Assembly (NCBI GenBank): GCA_029204225.1
Contig: CM055113.1
Coordinates: 33,157,250 to 33,221,249 of the forward strand
DNA: 64,000 bases
Direction of reading: 5' to 3'
Source of the DNA: Diphasiastrum complanatum
Taxonomy: Eukaryota > Streptophyta > Lycopodiopsida > Lycopodiales > Lycopodiaceae
Positions 1-10,942 of the stretch are shown piece after piece (position 1 is the first letter of the stretch; the number at the start of each line of letters is the position of its first letter). The notes under the pieces were generated by a model. That model did no database searches and had not been told where the DNA came from. It worked only from the letters and a program-made list of their open reading frames with translations. The position numbers and the translations under genes are program-made.

Positions 1-469
1 AAGGGAAGCTTCCGGAGAGCAAATTATTGCTCACATCAAGCTCGAAAAGGAGCTTCAGACATTTAAAGCTAGAAGGAATAGTACCTTGAAAATAATTAGA
101 GTTTACATGAAAGATAGCAATGTATATGAGCAGGCCAAGCTCCATCGGAAAAGCTCCTGCAAGCTGCGCCTGATTAAGCCCAATTCCACTCACCACCCTA
201 TCAAACTTGGCGTCAGGAGGAGGTGAGCAGAAGACACCTCGATAGCTGCAAACATCCGTGCCAACCCATGAGCCTGTGATGTTCTTCGGATCGCTTGTAA
301 TCACTTTCTTCCATGCCTGCAGTGCCACGAATGCATTTTGAAGACTCGGATTTTTAGCAGGATTTGGAGGTGGTGCAGTGCTCATTCCTGTAGGCCAAAA
401 AAGCATTGACGATAAAGAGATCAGTTGCAACGTCCCAAGAAAACCTGATGGCTTGCCCCCTCCTCTCAT
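1..469 (-). CDS. LRX-like leucine-rich repeat protein, 5' part only (copy 1)
   Basis: Reading the minus strand from the ATG at 469 gives about 156 codons without a stop, running off the left edge of the window. The start MRGGGKPSG is followed by a hydrophobic stretch typical of a signal peptide. Then comes the LRX N-terminal cap (LQAWKKVITSDP, TGSWVGTDVCSYRGVFC) and the first leucine-rich repeats (AIFHVNSNYFQGTIPSSF, LFELDVSNNLLSGSFP). It is collinear with the two complete copies at 34.8 kb and 49.7 kb. From the LRX family, the product should be a secreted cell-wall protein that can bind RALF peptides; whether this copy has an extensin tail cannot be seen. I chose the start because all three copies share the same ATAATGAGAGGAGG context. 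Confidence 0.88.
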   Translation of the reverse strand, partial: MRGGGKPSGFLGTLQLISLSSMLFWPTGMSTAPPPNPAKNPSLQNAFVALQAWKKVITSDPKNITGSWVGTDVCSYRGVFCSPPPDAKFDRVVSGIGLNQAQLAGAFPMELGLLIYIAIFHVNSNYFQGTIPSSFKCLKLLFELDVSNNLLSGSFP

Positions 470-1340
470 TATCGTTTGCTTCTAATCAAATCAATAAACG
501 CAAGTTATCACTTATCAGACTGCAAAAACCTTAAGATTTGATCTGGCACTCTTTTGCTGCAGTGGCTGACAAGTCCATGTGTTTGCAGTAAAATAGGGAA
601 GTGCTTGTACTCTCAACTTTAATCCAAATGATATCTGGCTGGCAGCAGCTGCTCCTTCACTTCTTTCTTTTACAAAATATATTCGCGGCTGAAATCCTCG
701 AATATCTATCTGATGACTATTTGTGTCACCTTATTGGGTTGTTATTCCTCACAAAAAATTCTACGTCCAGCTCATGATTATCGCCATCGTGACGATCCTA
801 CTCCATCAAGTAGCATCTCGCTTTTCTGATTAAATTTTTACATTCCTTCCATGCAAGTGACAACGTGAATTAGGAGCACGTCTTGCAAGCGAGCAATTGG
901 GTGATCATTGTTGGTGACAAAACACAAGAAGCACTGACTTTCTCCTTCTCCTCACTCACTGGCAGCCGCAACCACCATAGTGGAGGCAGGTCTTACCTTA
1001 GTGAGGTCACATGATACATCAAATAGCTTCTTCTTTCTTATCCCATTTATGAACATGGCTGAATTTTTTATTTTTCAATCATCAACTTGAAATCATTCTT
1101 ATTAGAATCTTTCTTTATTCTCCCATCTCTTTACATGACCTATTTTCTACTTTTCAATCCAGATTTTTACTTTTTAATCTTGAACTTGCCTCCATTGTCT
1201 TTTAGGGGACTATGGAAGCTAAGTCTTTTTCAATTTTGAGCTATTAATTGATTCTAACAAAATTAGTTAATTTATTTTGACATTAGCCAATTGGCAAAAG
1301 GACTTGAGTCTTTTTTCATGAGCTTTGGGTTACACACAAC
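470..1340 (-). promoter_or_regulatory. Upstream region of LRX copy 1, conserved with other LRX copies
   Basis: This non-coding stretch matches, in reverse orientation, blocks upstream of the other two LRX genes. Shared pieces include GCAGTGGCTGACAAG (about 559-573), ACCTTATTGGGTTG containing an inverted CCAAT box (about 729-743) and GTGACAACGTGAATTAGGAG (about 859-878, matching 49,300-49,320). Conservation across three copies shows that the promoter was duplicated with the gene. No clear TATA box was identified. Confidence 0.6.
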
Positions 1341-3475
1341 TAGTTTCAAAACTCCCTTGCAATATGTGTTCATGGACCGAGTCCAAACAATTCATAGATA
1401 GAAGACCTTTGGAACGAGTGAATACAACTTATTCTAGCACGCCACCACATATTACAGTAGCTATATGGATGCAAATTTTGACCTAAAATGGAATTTTTTT
1501 TTCTTGCATGTCGCATTTGTTTAAGAATTGTCAAATTTGTTGCCAATATTAGACTATGGTGGACGTCTGAATTCGACATCCGTTATATGTCATATTCTAA
1601 CATATTTACTTAGTGTCGAAATCTAGCACTATCTTCAATCTTTTGATGGATAGAAGACCCTTGAAAATCATATGACAAATGCCGAGATGTAGGATTTTCA
1701 TGTCTTATTGTACATGTCATAATTTGACATCTATAATAATAATGTAAAAAATACTTATTTGGAAACATTTTTGCAACAACATAACTAGCATCTTTGGCCT
1801 AAAGAGGTAACAATCTTTGCAAGCTTGGTAGAAATCGTAAGCTTGGTATTACATTGATTGGATGTTGGAGGAGCAATGTTATTTTTTAAAAGTATCATTC
1901 TTTCTTAGGTAAAATTTAGGTGATGTTTACATTGCACAAATTGGTCGTTTTCTTGCTCTCTCTTCCTATTATTCACCATTCACAACTAATTTTATGACAC
2001 AAAGAGATGACTTGTTTGAACTTGATTGTTCACTCATCTTTTGATTTACTAAATGCACGATTTGCATAAATTTGAAACAAATCAAGTAATCAATATAAAG
2101 AGATATATGCTATATATGTTTCCTATATATTTCTTCTTTGACAATATATTCATTCACTAAGGAGTGCTATACGGTCTTCTTTACTGATTATATGCTTGCA
2201 TTCATGTTTATAAATCAAAAGATCTCAAATGAAAACACAATGGAGTCGATTGTAGCAACATCAAGTACTCCAAAATCTCATAAAGCTATGACGCCTATAG
2301 CAACATCAAGTACTCCAAAAGTATGACTCGGTCACCTTCAAAAATGGGTTTTGATGATTTACCTCAACGTGTCAATTGTTTTTGTTGCTTCACCTCAACA
2401 TGTCACCTGGTTCTGAAAGCTACCTACATTCCTTTGCTTATCTCCCAAGCACTATTATTCTATTTTTGAAAATGTTATATACTCAGTAAAAGATAACGAA
2501 CTAGGAAGATCTTCAATATCAGGCTCCAACTTAGATCTCAAAAAACAAGTAACTAGATAAGTTTTTCTAGATGAAGAGAATCACTACATTTGATCATGAT
2601 ATTTGCCATTGTTTAGTGAACACCATGAAAGTCACTAAATATATGCGAACATAGATGAAGCGCCTATAGAAATATATATTATAAATGAGATCTTGAAAAT
2701 AATTGCTCGCAATAATATTACGTAGAAAAATAGCCTAAAATAAAATGGACCCCATTTTTTGGCTATAGCAAAGGCTTTTGGTGTGCAATCCAAATTTGAA
2801 ATAGAAGTTGTGAATATGGCCTGTTGAAAGATTTAATACCCTATTACATGCATATTTTTTGTGAATGGTTACTTTTTGATGCAAAACCCCAATGAACCTA
2901 CTCAATTCATGAAGATAACCATTTTATATAAAGAAATATCTAATGGAAGCGGCAATGACAAGGTTATTCAACGATACATCGAAGATAAAGACATGTACAT
3001 AAATAAATCTAAAGGAAGGACTATGTCTCGAAGGGCAGTTATGAAACGACATGAAACTTAATAAGAAGGCTAGCCCTAAGAGCAGAACATTCTAGAAGAT
3101 TCATTTATTACGCCTCAAGCAGATGTTGCAACCTTCCACGTGCTTGCTTCTCATTGGAGAAAAGTCACGTGACAAGGATGTCACCTAGGAATGGAACACT
3201 TGTAAGGAATTAGTTAATTAAATTGAATAAGAAGTGACATATTGGTTACTAAAGAGTTGCGCACTTTCGCACTCGTTCCCTATATGTACACCACTTACGC
3301 TTCAATACAACCACTGAGTTTTTTAGGAGATCATAGAGAGAGTTTGAGTCTTCAAGTTTTCCTGCTCTCTGCTTTCATAAGCTTTCTACTTGCTGAGTTC
3401 TTCTATTTCTAACAATTGGTAAGCCTTATCTTGTCGGATGTGCTTGTGATTGTAGCTCTGGTCAAACACTCCCTT
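1341..3475. other. No gene recognised; one short direct repeat
   Basis: Only short open frames occur and none resembles a known protein. At 2,252-2,274 and 2,298-2,320 the 23-base sequence beginning TAGCAACATCAAGTACTCC is present twice, 46 bases apart. The 66-codon frame at 2,861-3,061 has no recognisable motif. Confidence 0.5.
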
Positions 3476-3957
3476 TGTAGTGGGTTTCTTTCCTTGCCTA
3501 ACCTCAACCCGAGATCTAATCAATCTAGCATCAAAGAGATGAAGTTAGTTCCCATGAGAGCGATAGTATAGTTCAGATTTCAGCATGAATGGAAGATTCA
3601 AATCTAACTCTAACATCCATTAACCCTAAGCATTAACACTAGATTCACAACAAGATAGCTTACTCTTTCTCTCTCTCTCCCTTTCTCCTTCATAGAAAGT
3701 ATAATAACATGCAATCCCAATAACAATCAAATCCAACAATTAGCAAAACACAAATAAAGCATGAGAGATGGAGGAAAAGCGATAGAGAGTAAGGACATAC
3801 ATCAATCCATTTCACAAGAAAACCAATCTGCTTTATTAAAATGAAAAAATGGAACATGTGTAGGAACTCGAGTTGGTCCCTTTTTATAGTAGAGAGGAGG
3901 ACCCTGACCTCTAAATCCTATTGGTCCATTTCTGCCCCCCTAATTATTCAAATTTAA
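3476..3957 (-). mobile_element. Ty3/Gypsy LTR fragment, minus strand
   Basis: The reverse complement matches the inner part and 3' end of the LTR at 22,539-23,388. Shared landmarks are the end (plus strand TGTAGTGGGTTTCTTTCC), the pyrimidine-rich CTCTCTCTCCCTTTCTCC tract, the CTTTATT polyadenylation-type signal and the CTTTTTATAGTAGAGAGGAGG promoter-like box. Similarity stops near 3,957, so the outer third of the LTR is missing and a different sequence follows. Confidence 0.7.
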
Positions 3958-3988
3958 AAAAGGGCCGATAATCGGATACACTAATTAG

Positions 3989-4227
3989 CAATGCAACATG
4001 TTTGATATGAGAATAGTCGGCATCAATATCTTTTGCTTTTGTATGTTTGAAACCACATCCTAACCGGTGATATTGGTTGCCGATACTTCTAAATGTCCGT
4101 TGACAACCAGCTTTTAATCCAAGAACATTAAATGCATTAAAAACATCTGAAACCACAATATTAAGCAGTCTCTTTGGGGAACGACAACATTTTATACTAA
4201 ATATCCTTACAATTAAGATAAGTATAT
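3989..4227. repeat. ~235-bp direct repeat, copy 1
   Basis: Matches 6,770-7,000 closely from GCAACATG through AAGATAAGTATATCGCGACA, with small indels. It lies just before a Ty3/Gypsy primer-binding-like site, and the second copy is fused into the protease region of the same element. This suggests paired LTR-derived ends of one element, but TG...CA borders are not visible. Confidence 0.6.
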
Positions 4228-4246
4228 CGCGACATATGCTTATTTT

Positions 4247-4264
4247 TGGCACCATTGTTGGGGA
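4247..4264 (+). promoter_or_regulatory. Primer-binding-site-like sequence of a Ty3/Gypsy element
   Basis: TGGCACCATTGTTGGGGA resembles the TGGCGCCGTTGCCGGGGA primer site characteristic of plant Tat/Athila-type Gypsy elements. It lies 20 bases downstream of the direct repeat and upstream of gag, which is the expected position. Confidence 0.6.
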
Positions 4265-4289
4265 CTGCTAATCTGTTGGATTTAGATAT

Positions 4290-6839
4290 TTGTCAGTTAT
4301 AGATGAATGCCAATTGCAGAAAGCAGATCAAGCAGTTCTAGAGTTGAGCATTTGGAAAGATACCGAAACTTTCGTGAGAACTTTTTCAAAAGAATTCAAC
4401 AATCCTTTTAACGTGGCTCACCCCCTTTTACCACCTATCAAGAAGCTGAAGTTTATTTCAATAACCTACTCGATAAACCTAAACCTGAACTTCCTGGGAC
4501 TGCTGGCAATCCTGATCCAAATTCAGATCTAGATCCAGATTCAGATTTAGATCCAGAGTCAAAACTAGACCCTGATCCTGATCCTGAGTTAGAACTAGAT
4601 CCAGATCCCGAGTCAGCAGATCCAGATCTAGACCCTGACCCTGACCTTGACCCTAATCCAGATCCAAATCCAGAGTCGAAACCGGACCTTGATCCAGATC
4701 CTGAGTTAGAATTGGACCCTGATCATGATCTTGAGTCAGAACCAGATCCAGATCTTGTTCTTGATCTCGAGTCAGCAGATCCAAATCTAGACCTAGACCC
4801 TGATACTGTTCCAAATCCTGAACCAAAAATTAAAACATCTCACTCACAATTCAATTCCAGTTCGAAAATCAAGTATGATTACTTCAAGGAAGCTTCTTCG
4901 GATGATGCTGATAGCTACGTCTCCTAGTTTGAATCCATTCCTGTTTTCAATAGTGAGCGAACAAATGCAGACAAACTATGCATATTCTCTGGTCTGCTAT
5001 GGAAACAAGCCCGAATTTGGTATAGCCAAATGGATCGACCTGCTAAGAGAAGCCTTTCTTACTCAGTTTCATGAGATTGGTTGCTCTACCCAAGTGCTTG
5101 CATGATTGAACTCTATGCAAAAGAAGGAGACAAAGTCTTTGAGAAGGTACACCCGAAAGGTAAAAAACTTAATTGGAAAATTGGTGGGTGTTTATCTTAT
5201 TGCAATGCAGATAGAATGATACCTTGTAGGGCTGCCAAGAAAGATTGACAGGTACTGCTGACAAGGACCCATGAATACCATGAATGAAGTCATTGCAACA
5301 GCAGAGAACTATGAAACGTCTAAGATTGCTTGGAAGCAACGTTCCAGCAAGAAGACAAAGAAGAAATCATGAACTTCATCTGATAATTCGAGCTCGGAAG
5401 ATGATTCATCCGATAGTTCAGAGTCATTTTCTTCCAGTGACGATTCCAACACAAAGAGCTCAAACTCTTCTGAAGATGATAAGAACCACCGGAAGGAGAA
5501 AAAGACTAAAAAGAAGTCCAAGCCTCCTACAAAGAATGACAAGATTTTGAAGAAGAATATCTCAGATCTATCAAGGCAAATGCAAGATTTAAAAATACAC
5601 ATATCCGAAGTATTGGATAAGTGGCAAGGCACTTTTTTCCAATCCAAATATCTGGTGTACTAGATTTGGAGCACCAAGTCACTCTAACCATGAATTTAAA
5701 GCTAAACAAGTTTCATATGTTGAGAGTGCAGATGGAGATGTTTTATATGTCTATGAAACAGATCCAAAAGAGCACTACCGTTATGTTCAAGGATCATCTG
5801 CACCAACGTTGCAACCCAAACCAAAATTTGGACCAAAGCACTTTGTACCTACTCAGACAGTGAGCTCAAACCAGAAGACTGTTTATGCACCAATCAGTCT
5901 ACCACCAAAGAAGCTGGCAGACAACTGTTATGGGCTATGTCCTGTTATGTTCAAATTGACATCAAGTTGTAGACTGCCCAAAGCCTCAAAAGCCGAAGGT
6001 GATGTACAAATATGTCCAGACTCTAGCAGGTGCAAAACCAGAGATAAAGAAGAAGCAGGAAGATGTAGTCGTATAGAGAATTGAATGCTCCGACGAAGAC
6101 ACACTACTGACCACTGATACCAATTGGCCAAGTGATTTTAGTCTCAACTTGAAGCACTTCAAAATCACCCAAACCAACGAAAGAGAGTTTACCTAAGACT
6201 CGGAAGAATAAGCAGAAGCATTCGACAAAGATGTTGAAGAACAAGTCTATTACTCAAAAAGACTTGAAAGACGATTCTGATTATGACCGAAACGCTACCA
6301 AGCTGTTTAAGAAGGATGCTGCAGAGGAAGCGAAAACTCTAATCAAAGATGAACTTAAATCTAATCCGCTTCAAAAGAAAGTCACTTTTGAAAACAAGGA
6401 GGAGGAAGTTCCATTAAGCTCAAAACTATCCAATGTTGTTATGGACTTCAGGCTGCAAACAAAGAAGCAATATGACATTGTTTCATATATCGGCTCCTTG
6501 AGGCCGAATGTCACATTCGAACAGTTGCTATCTGACAACAACTATTATAGGAAGCAGCTAAAGAGTCTATCACATACAAGGAGAAAGAAGAAGATTTCTC
6601 TACCTGAGATATCCCTTCTTGCAGTTGACCTTGGAGACCTAGGAGCACCAGAGATTGACATCTCTATCTCAGGATATTTGATTGAAAAAGTACCAATTGA
6701 CTACGGGTCAAGCGTTAATATTATGACAGAAGATACGACACATGCACTTGGACTTACTGATATGCAATGCAACATGGGCGATATGAGAATAGTCGGCATC
6801 AATATCTTTTGCTTTTGTATGTTTGAAACCATATCCTAG
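4290..6839 (+). pseudogene. Ty3/Gypsy gag-protease, broken
   Basis: The reading frame switches several times. An N-terminal gag piece (from 4,290) shifts frame near 4,425 and enters an acidic Asp-Pro repeat. The gag core follows, with motifs SLRRYTRKVKNLIGKL, GLPRKI and GPMNTMNEVIATAENYETS across about 5,105-5,350, interrupted by stops. Next come a Ser/Asp/Lys-rich segment, a degenerate zinc-knuckle region (DNCYGLC) and an open frame at 6,231-6,839 with the retropepsin-like motif PIDYGSSVNIM followed by HALGL. In the family the active site normally reads D-x-G-S-S. Reverse transcriptase and integrase are absent because the direct repeat at 6,770 cuts in. This is a dead element, not a host gene. 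Confidence 0.78.
4519..4830 (+). repeat. Degenerate Asp-Pro coding tandem repeat
   Basis: Six-base GATCCA/GACCCT-type units encode long runs of Asp-Pro with interspersed Glu-Ser and Glu-Leu. A higher-order repeat is visible: CGAGTCAGCAGATCC occurs at about 4,609 and again at about 4,769. It forms an acidic insert inside the gag of the Gypsy element. Confidence 0.8.
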
Positions 6840-7000
6840 ATGGTGATACTGGTTGCCGATACTTCTAAATGTCCTTTTAATCCAAGAACATTAAATGAGT
6901 TAAAAACATCTAAAATCACAATATTAAGCAGAAGTCATTTTGGAGAACGACAATCTTTTATACTACATATCCTTACAATTAAGATAAGTATATCACGACA
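6770..7000. repeat. ~235-bp direct repeat, copy 2
   Basis: Second copy of 3,989-4,227. It begins inside the protease frame and ends that frame with a stop at 6,837-6,839. The two copies are about 2.78 kb apart in the same orientation. Confidence 0.6.
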
Positions 7001-8221
7001 AAAGACAAAGGTTTGCAATCTAATTTGGGTCGAAGAAAATGACTACAATTATATGCTAGTAATCAGAGCATGCAACAAATCAAATGAGAGACAGAGAGTA
7101 ACAAGTTTTCACATAGTCCCTCTTGATAAGTCAAGACCAAACCCTTTGAACCCTTCAATTTATAGCATAACAGATAAAAACAAAGCTGTATAAAGTACCA
7201 TAAAGCAAAGCAAGTTTTAGGACACTCAGCTGTTACCTACCACCATTCCACACAACAAAACCACACAAGTTAGTTACATGAGAAAGACAAGTGTCATAGT
7301 TGAGCATCAGTTGTTATCCATGTCCGAAACGAGATCACTACTCTATCAGCTTGATTGCAATTTACAAATAATATGTCCAATCTTTCCTATCATGCATTTC
7401 ATATTTAGCAATACATTTTGCCCTTTAACGAAACCGTATCAAGGCAGATGCCATTATGATCAGTATAAGAGCAAAAAGGATGTATTAAGTTCACATAAAA
7501 AAACATTAGTAAGAAGCTATTATTTATTACACAAGTGAAAAGAGATGTGACTTTGACCAAAGTACAAGTACCAGGGCAGATCCGTGCCATACTAGCCCCA
7601 AGAACATCCCATGCAAAGCGTTTGGGAGTTCTTGTACCTTATGGCTTGGGAAAATCCATGCCATTTAAGCACGTCAAAATCAAACTCCGAGAACATTCAT
7701 AGCAAAACTCACAACTGCTGTACTTATGTTTTATTTCTAAGAAATACTTGTATCTTTTAGAAAGTAAAAAAATCATCATTTTAAACGTAGATCCATGCGG
7801 TATAAGCAGTCTTTACGGAATGTAGAGCTAAGAAAGACTTTATTTTACGTAGTATTAGAACTTCCACATGTATGTAGGCACCATATTGTAGCATGAGGTG
7901 AGACTACCTTCCAGATTTATGTAGCATTTTGAAGTTTCATACCTGAATACAAGAAGAGGTCATTTCCTGCGAGCTACCCATCTTCTTTTTTGAGTAAAAA
8001 AAACCGCTTACGTGCTATCGATAATGCACCAAAAGTATTGAATTAATGGTAGTGCCATTTCATAACAAAAACTCATAGTCTTTTATTGGTGTTATAATCA
8101 ATCAAACGTTACTTCAATGTCAAAGGCAAGTACTATTGTTATGCATGTTCACAAAGTTGCAACTTAAGAGTCCATTGTTCATATGTAAGCACTTCTACGA
8201 AATAGTAGGTTGTTGTATACT
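7001..8221. other. No gene recognised
   Basis: Short frames only. The frame up to 7,193 follows the direct repeat but shows no retroelement motif. The region is AT-rich and contains no terminal repeat that I could pair. Confidence 0.45.
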
Positions 8222-8461
8222 TTACTCAATGATTATTTCATTTTGGACATGCTTGATATAGACATTTGACTCAACAAATAGAGGTTTGAAGCCTAAGGAA
8301 CGTAGTGCTTCGTCCTTCTTTCTATACCATTGTCTGATTGCTTGTTTCAGACCATAAATGCTTTTATTGACCTCCCTCTGAATTTGGTAACTCTTTTTCA
8401 TCTTCTGCTTGTTTTTCTTCTGTCGTCGTTGGTTGCTCATAATAGTTTTTGAGAATTTCAT
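8222..8461 (-). pseudogene. Copia reverse transcriptase fragment
   Basis: The translation contains NKSIYGLKQAIRQWYRK and LRSLGFKPL, matching the conserved Copia RT segment YGLKQAPRxWY. The palm region that should precede it is absent: the linker after integrase is joined directly to this segment, which points to an internal deletion. The frame stops at 8,222, before the YVDD active site. Confidence 0.8.
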
Positions 8462-8537
8462 AGCCGACTAGATCACTGTTTGCTATGTATTTTGTCTCAT
8501 CAAATTTAACATCTCGAACAACTTTTATCTTGCCAGT

Positions 8538-9506
8538 TTAGGGTACATAGACACGATAATATGATGAATGTAACTTGAATCCTACTAGAAAACCTTGTTT
8601 TGTCTTTTCATCGAGTTTCTTTCTCAGCTTATTTGGTATGTGCATATACACTGTGCATCCAAATGTCCAAACATGTGCTAGATTTGGCTTCAACTTCCAC
8701 CATATCTCATGAGGAGTTTTATCTGGTATTCGAGATTTCAGAATACGATTCTGAAGATAATTTGATATAGCCGTTGCTTCTGCCCACAATTGTTTTGGTG
8801 CCTTCGCATGAGCCATCATACACCTTGCAGCTTCCATCAGAGTACGATTTTTCCATTTAGCTATTCCATTGTGCTGAGGTGTGTATGATGCAGTCTTTGT
8901 ATGCACAATACCTCGATCAGTACAGTAAGCCTTGAATTCATTGGAAATGTACTCACCTCCACGATCTATGCAAATTTGCTTCAGCTTATTGCCTATCTGC
9001 TTCTCAGCCCAATTCGTATACTCAATGAATTTCTCAAAAGCTTTAGATTTAGTATGAATAAAGTATACCACAACGAACTTGCTGAAGTCATCAATAAACG
9101 TAATGAAGTACTTTGCATCACCCAATGACAATACTCCAAATGGTTCACAAATATCTGGATGCACAATTTCACGTACCTTAGTTGCTTTACAAACATCCTT
9201 ACTGAAAGGTGTTCTAGTCATCTTGCCTTTAAGATAGGATTCACAGGTAGTTCGAATATCTTTACTTTTGATTTCGACTCCTTGAATTCTCTGACTTTTG
9301 TTGGCTTGGTACAGGGCTTCCATGTTCATGTGACATAGCCTCTTGTGCCACAGTACATCTGTCGATTCCTGAATTTGATTGACTTGTTCGATTCTTGTTC
9401 GAATGTTCATGTGATATAAATTTTCTTCTTTGTTGCCTTTAGCAACCAAGTTATCTGAATCTTCCTCGAACAATTTACAAGAGTTTTTCGTGAAGGTTAC
9501 TGACAT
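8538..9506 (-). pseudogene. Copia GAG-pre-integrase and integrase core (open, 322 codons)
   Basis: This is the longest open frame of the element. Near residue 50 it has the pre-integrase motif LWHKRLCHMN. The catalytic core follows, with Asp in HPDICEPF, Asp in CIDRGGEY and Glu in RTLMEAARCMM, which fits the D,D-35-E triad. The C-terminal part has TPHEIWWKLKPNLAHVWTFG and KTKQGFLVGF, both standard in Copia integrase. In the zinc-binding region CESYLKGKMTR replaces the usual second Cys pair (CxxC), so metal binding is probably impaired. The triad looks intact, but upstream gag and protease are broken. Confidence 0.88.
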
Positions 9507-9605
9507 GCCTATATCAACTATCTTAGGTACATATAGAAGATCTTTATCAAGAGTAGGGACATAGAGAACTTCCTCCAGTTTCTTGTCACCCTGATTCGTG
9601 TCTAG

Positions 9606-10758
9606 CTATAATACACCAGTTCCATCAACCAAGTATTTAGAACCGTCTCCAAGTATAATGAATCTCGAATAGTTCGTCTTCTTGTACTCAGACAAAAGTT
9701 GTTTCGAGGAAACAAAATGTGAGGTGGCTCCCAAATCAAGTACTACTTCTCGAATTGAATTAGAAGAACAACATAGATCAGCACTAACCAATGCTGCTGA
9801 GTTTCTTGTTGCATTGTCTTCTGCTGCTTTGGAGCATTCTGCTTTGTCTTCGACATAGTTTGAATCTGAAGGTTTGCTTCGATTATGCTCTTTTTTGTTT
9901 CTGGGATTTTGATAATTGTCTACTGTTGCATGACCCCGCTTATGACAATGGATGCATTCAATCTTTGGATTTAACCAACACTTTTCTTCTATGTGACCTG
10001 ACCTTCTGCATCTGTTGCAGATCTTCTTATCACTAGAATTCTTCTGTTGATTTCCAAATTGTTGTTCATCATTCTTAGACTCATTCTTCTAAGACGACTC
10101 CCTCTTAAACTTAAACTTCTTAGAAGATTTATTCTTCTGAGTAAATAGAGCATTTTCGGAATCACCATTGTTGTCATAGCCTTCACGAGCTTCTACTTCC
10201 TCCTTAACTCCGTCTATTGCCTTTTGAAGTGTCATTGTCGCATCTTTCGCCAATAAGGTTCTTGTTGTGTGAAATGACCTGGGTAGTGCTCGAAGAAAAT
10301 AACTAAGCTATTTTTCCTTAGAAATTGTATTTTTTACACCAGAATTTTGCAAGAAAATAAACGGTTCATAAGTTTTCACACGAATGTGTTCAGGTCTTTG
10401 TCGTCCCATTGTAGGTAAGTTAATTGGTCTTCCAAGAACATGATCTGATTACGATCGAGTCTCATTCTTGCAATTCTTCCCATAAATCCTTTGCGTTCAA
10501 AATTAATATAAGATCTAGCATTATATTGTCATGCACTGAAGACACAATAATTGCTATAGCTTTGTCATTTTTTAAACTCCATTCTCAAAGTTCTTTGCCA
10601 GGAGTAGCTACTGGCTTCTCCTCAAATGGTTCTACCCATTGCCATAGACCTTCGCCCTTCAATAAGAGTGAAGTCTTTAATTTCCAAATCAAGTAGTTTA
10701 AACCTTCTGGGTCCAAAATCGTAGTGAGCTTAGCCTGAATATTAATGATGGATGACAT
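9606..10758 (-). pseudogene. Copia gag, zinc knuckle and protease, broken
   Basis: The ATG at 10,758 begins MSSIINIQAKLTTILDPEG and continues through the gag motif LNYLIWKLKTSLLLKGEGLW before a stop. A perfect CCHC knuckle, CNRCRRSGHIEEKC, is encoded around 9,985-10,030. A second, incomplete one (CIHCHKRGH) follows. The protease motif reads LDLGATSHF, where the family has D-S/T-G-A; the catalytic Asp is kept but the next residue is Leu. Several frame changes make this a relic. Confidence 0.82.
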
Positions 10759-10828
10759 CTTCTAATTTTTTGAAACACTCCAGATAGCGGCTTGCTGATG
10801 GATATATGAGAATGCTGAGAGGGGTGTG

Positions 10829-10942
10829 AAGATACCACTGTATCGACTCTGATTAATTCTGATATCACTATATCAGCTTTGAACCTGTATACTCTGACAC
10901 CACTATATCAGATTTAATTCCGTATGCTCTGATACCACTGTA
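10829..10942. repeat. Degenerate tandem repeat around the Copia primer site
   Basis: Units of about 35 bases, each containing a variant of CTCTGATACCACTGTATCAG, are repeated roughly three and a half times. The last unit carries the true primer binding site. The others hold mutated versions (GATATCACTATATC, GACACCACTATATC). Confidence 0.7.
10926..10937 (-). promoter_or_regulatory. Copia primer binding site
   Basis: Plus strand GCTCTGATACCA, i.e. TGGTATCAGAGC on the minus strand, is complementary to the plant initiator-Met tRNA 3' end. It is separated from the LTR by one base. Confidence 0.85.

Noticed and set aside
5309-5709. Minus-strand frames of 112 and 60 codons
   Set aside because: They are complements of the Ser/Asp/Lys-rich gag segment of the Gypsy element and have no motif of their own.
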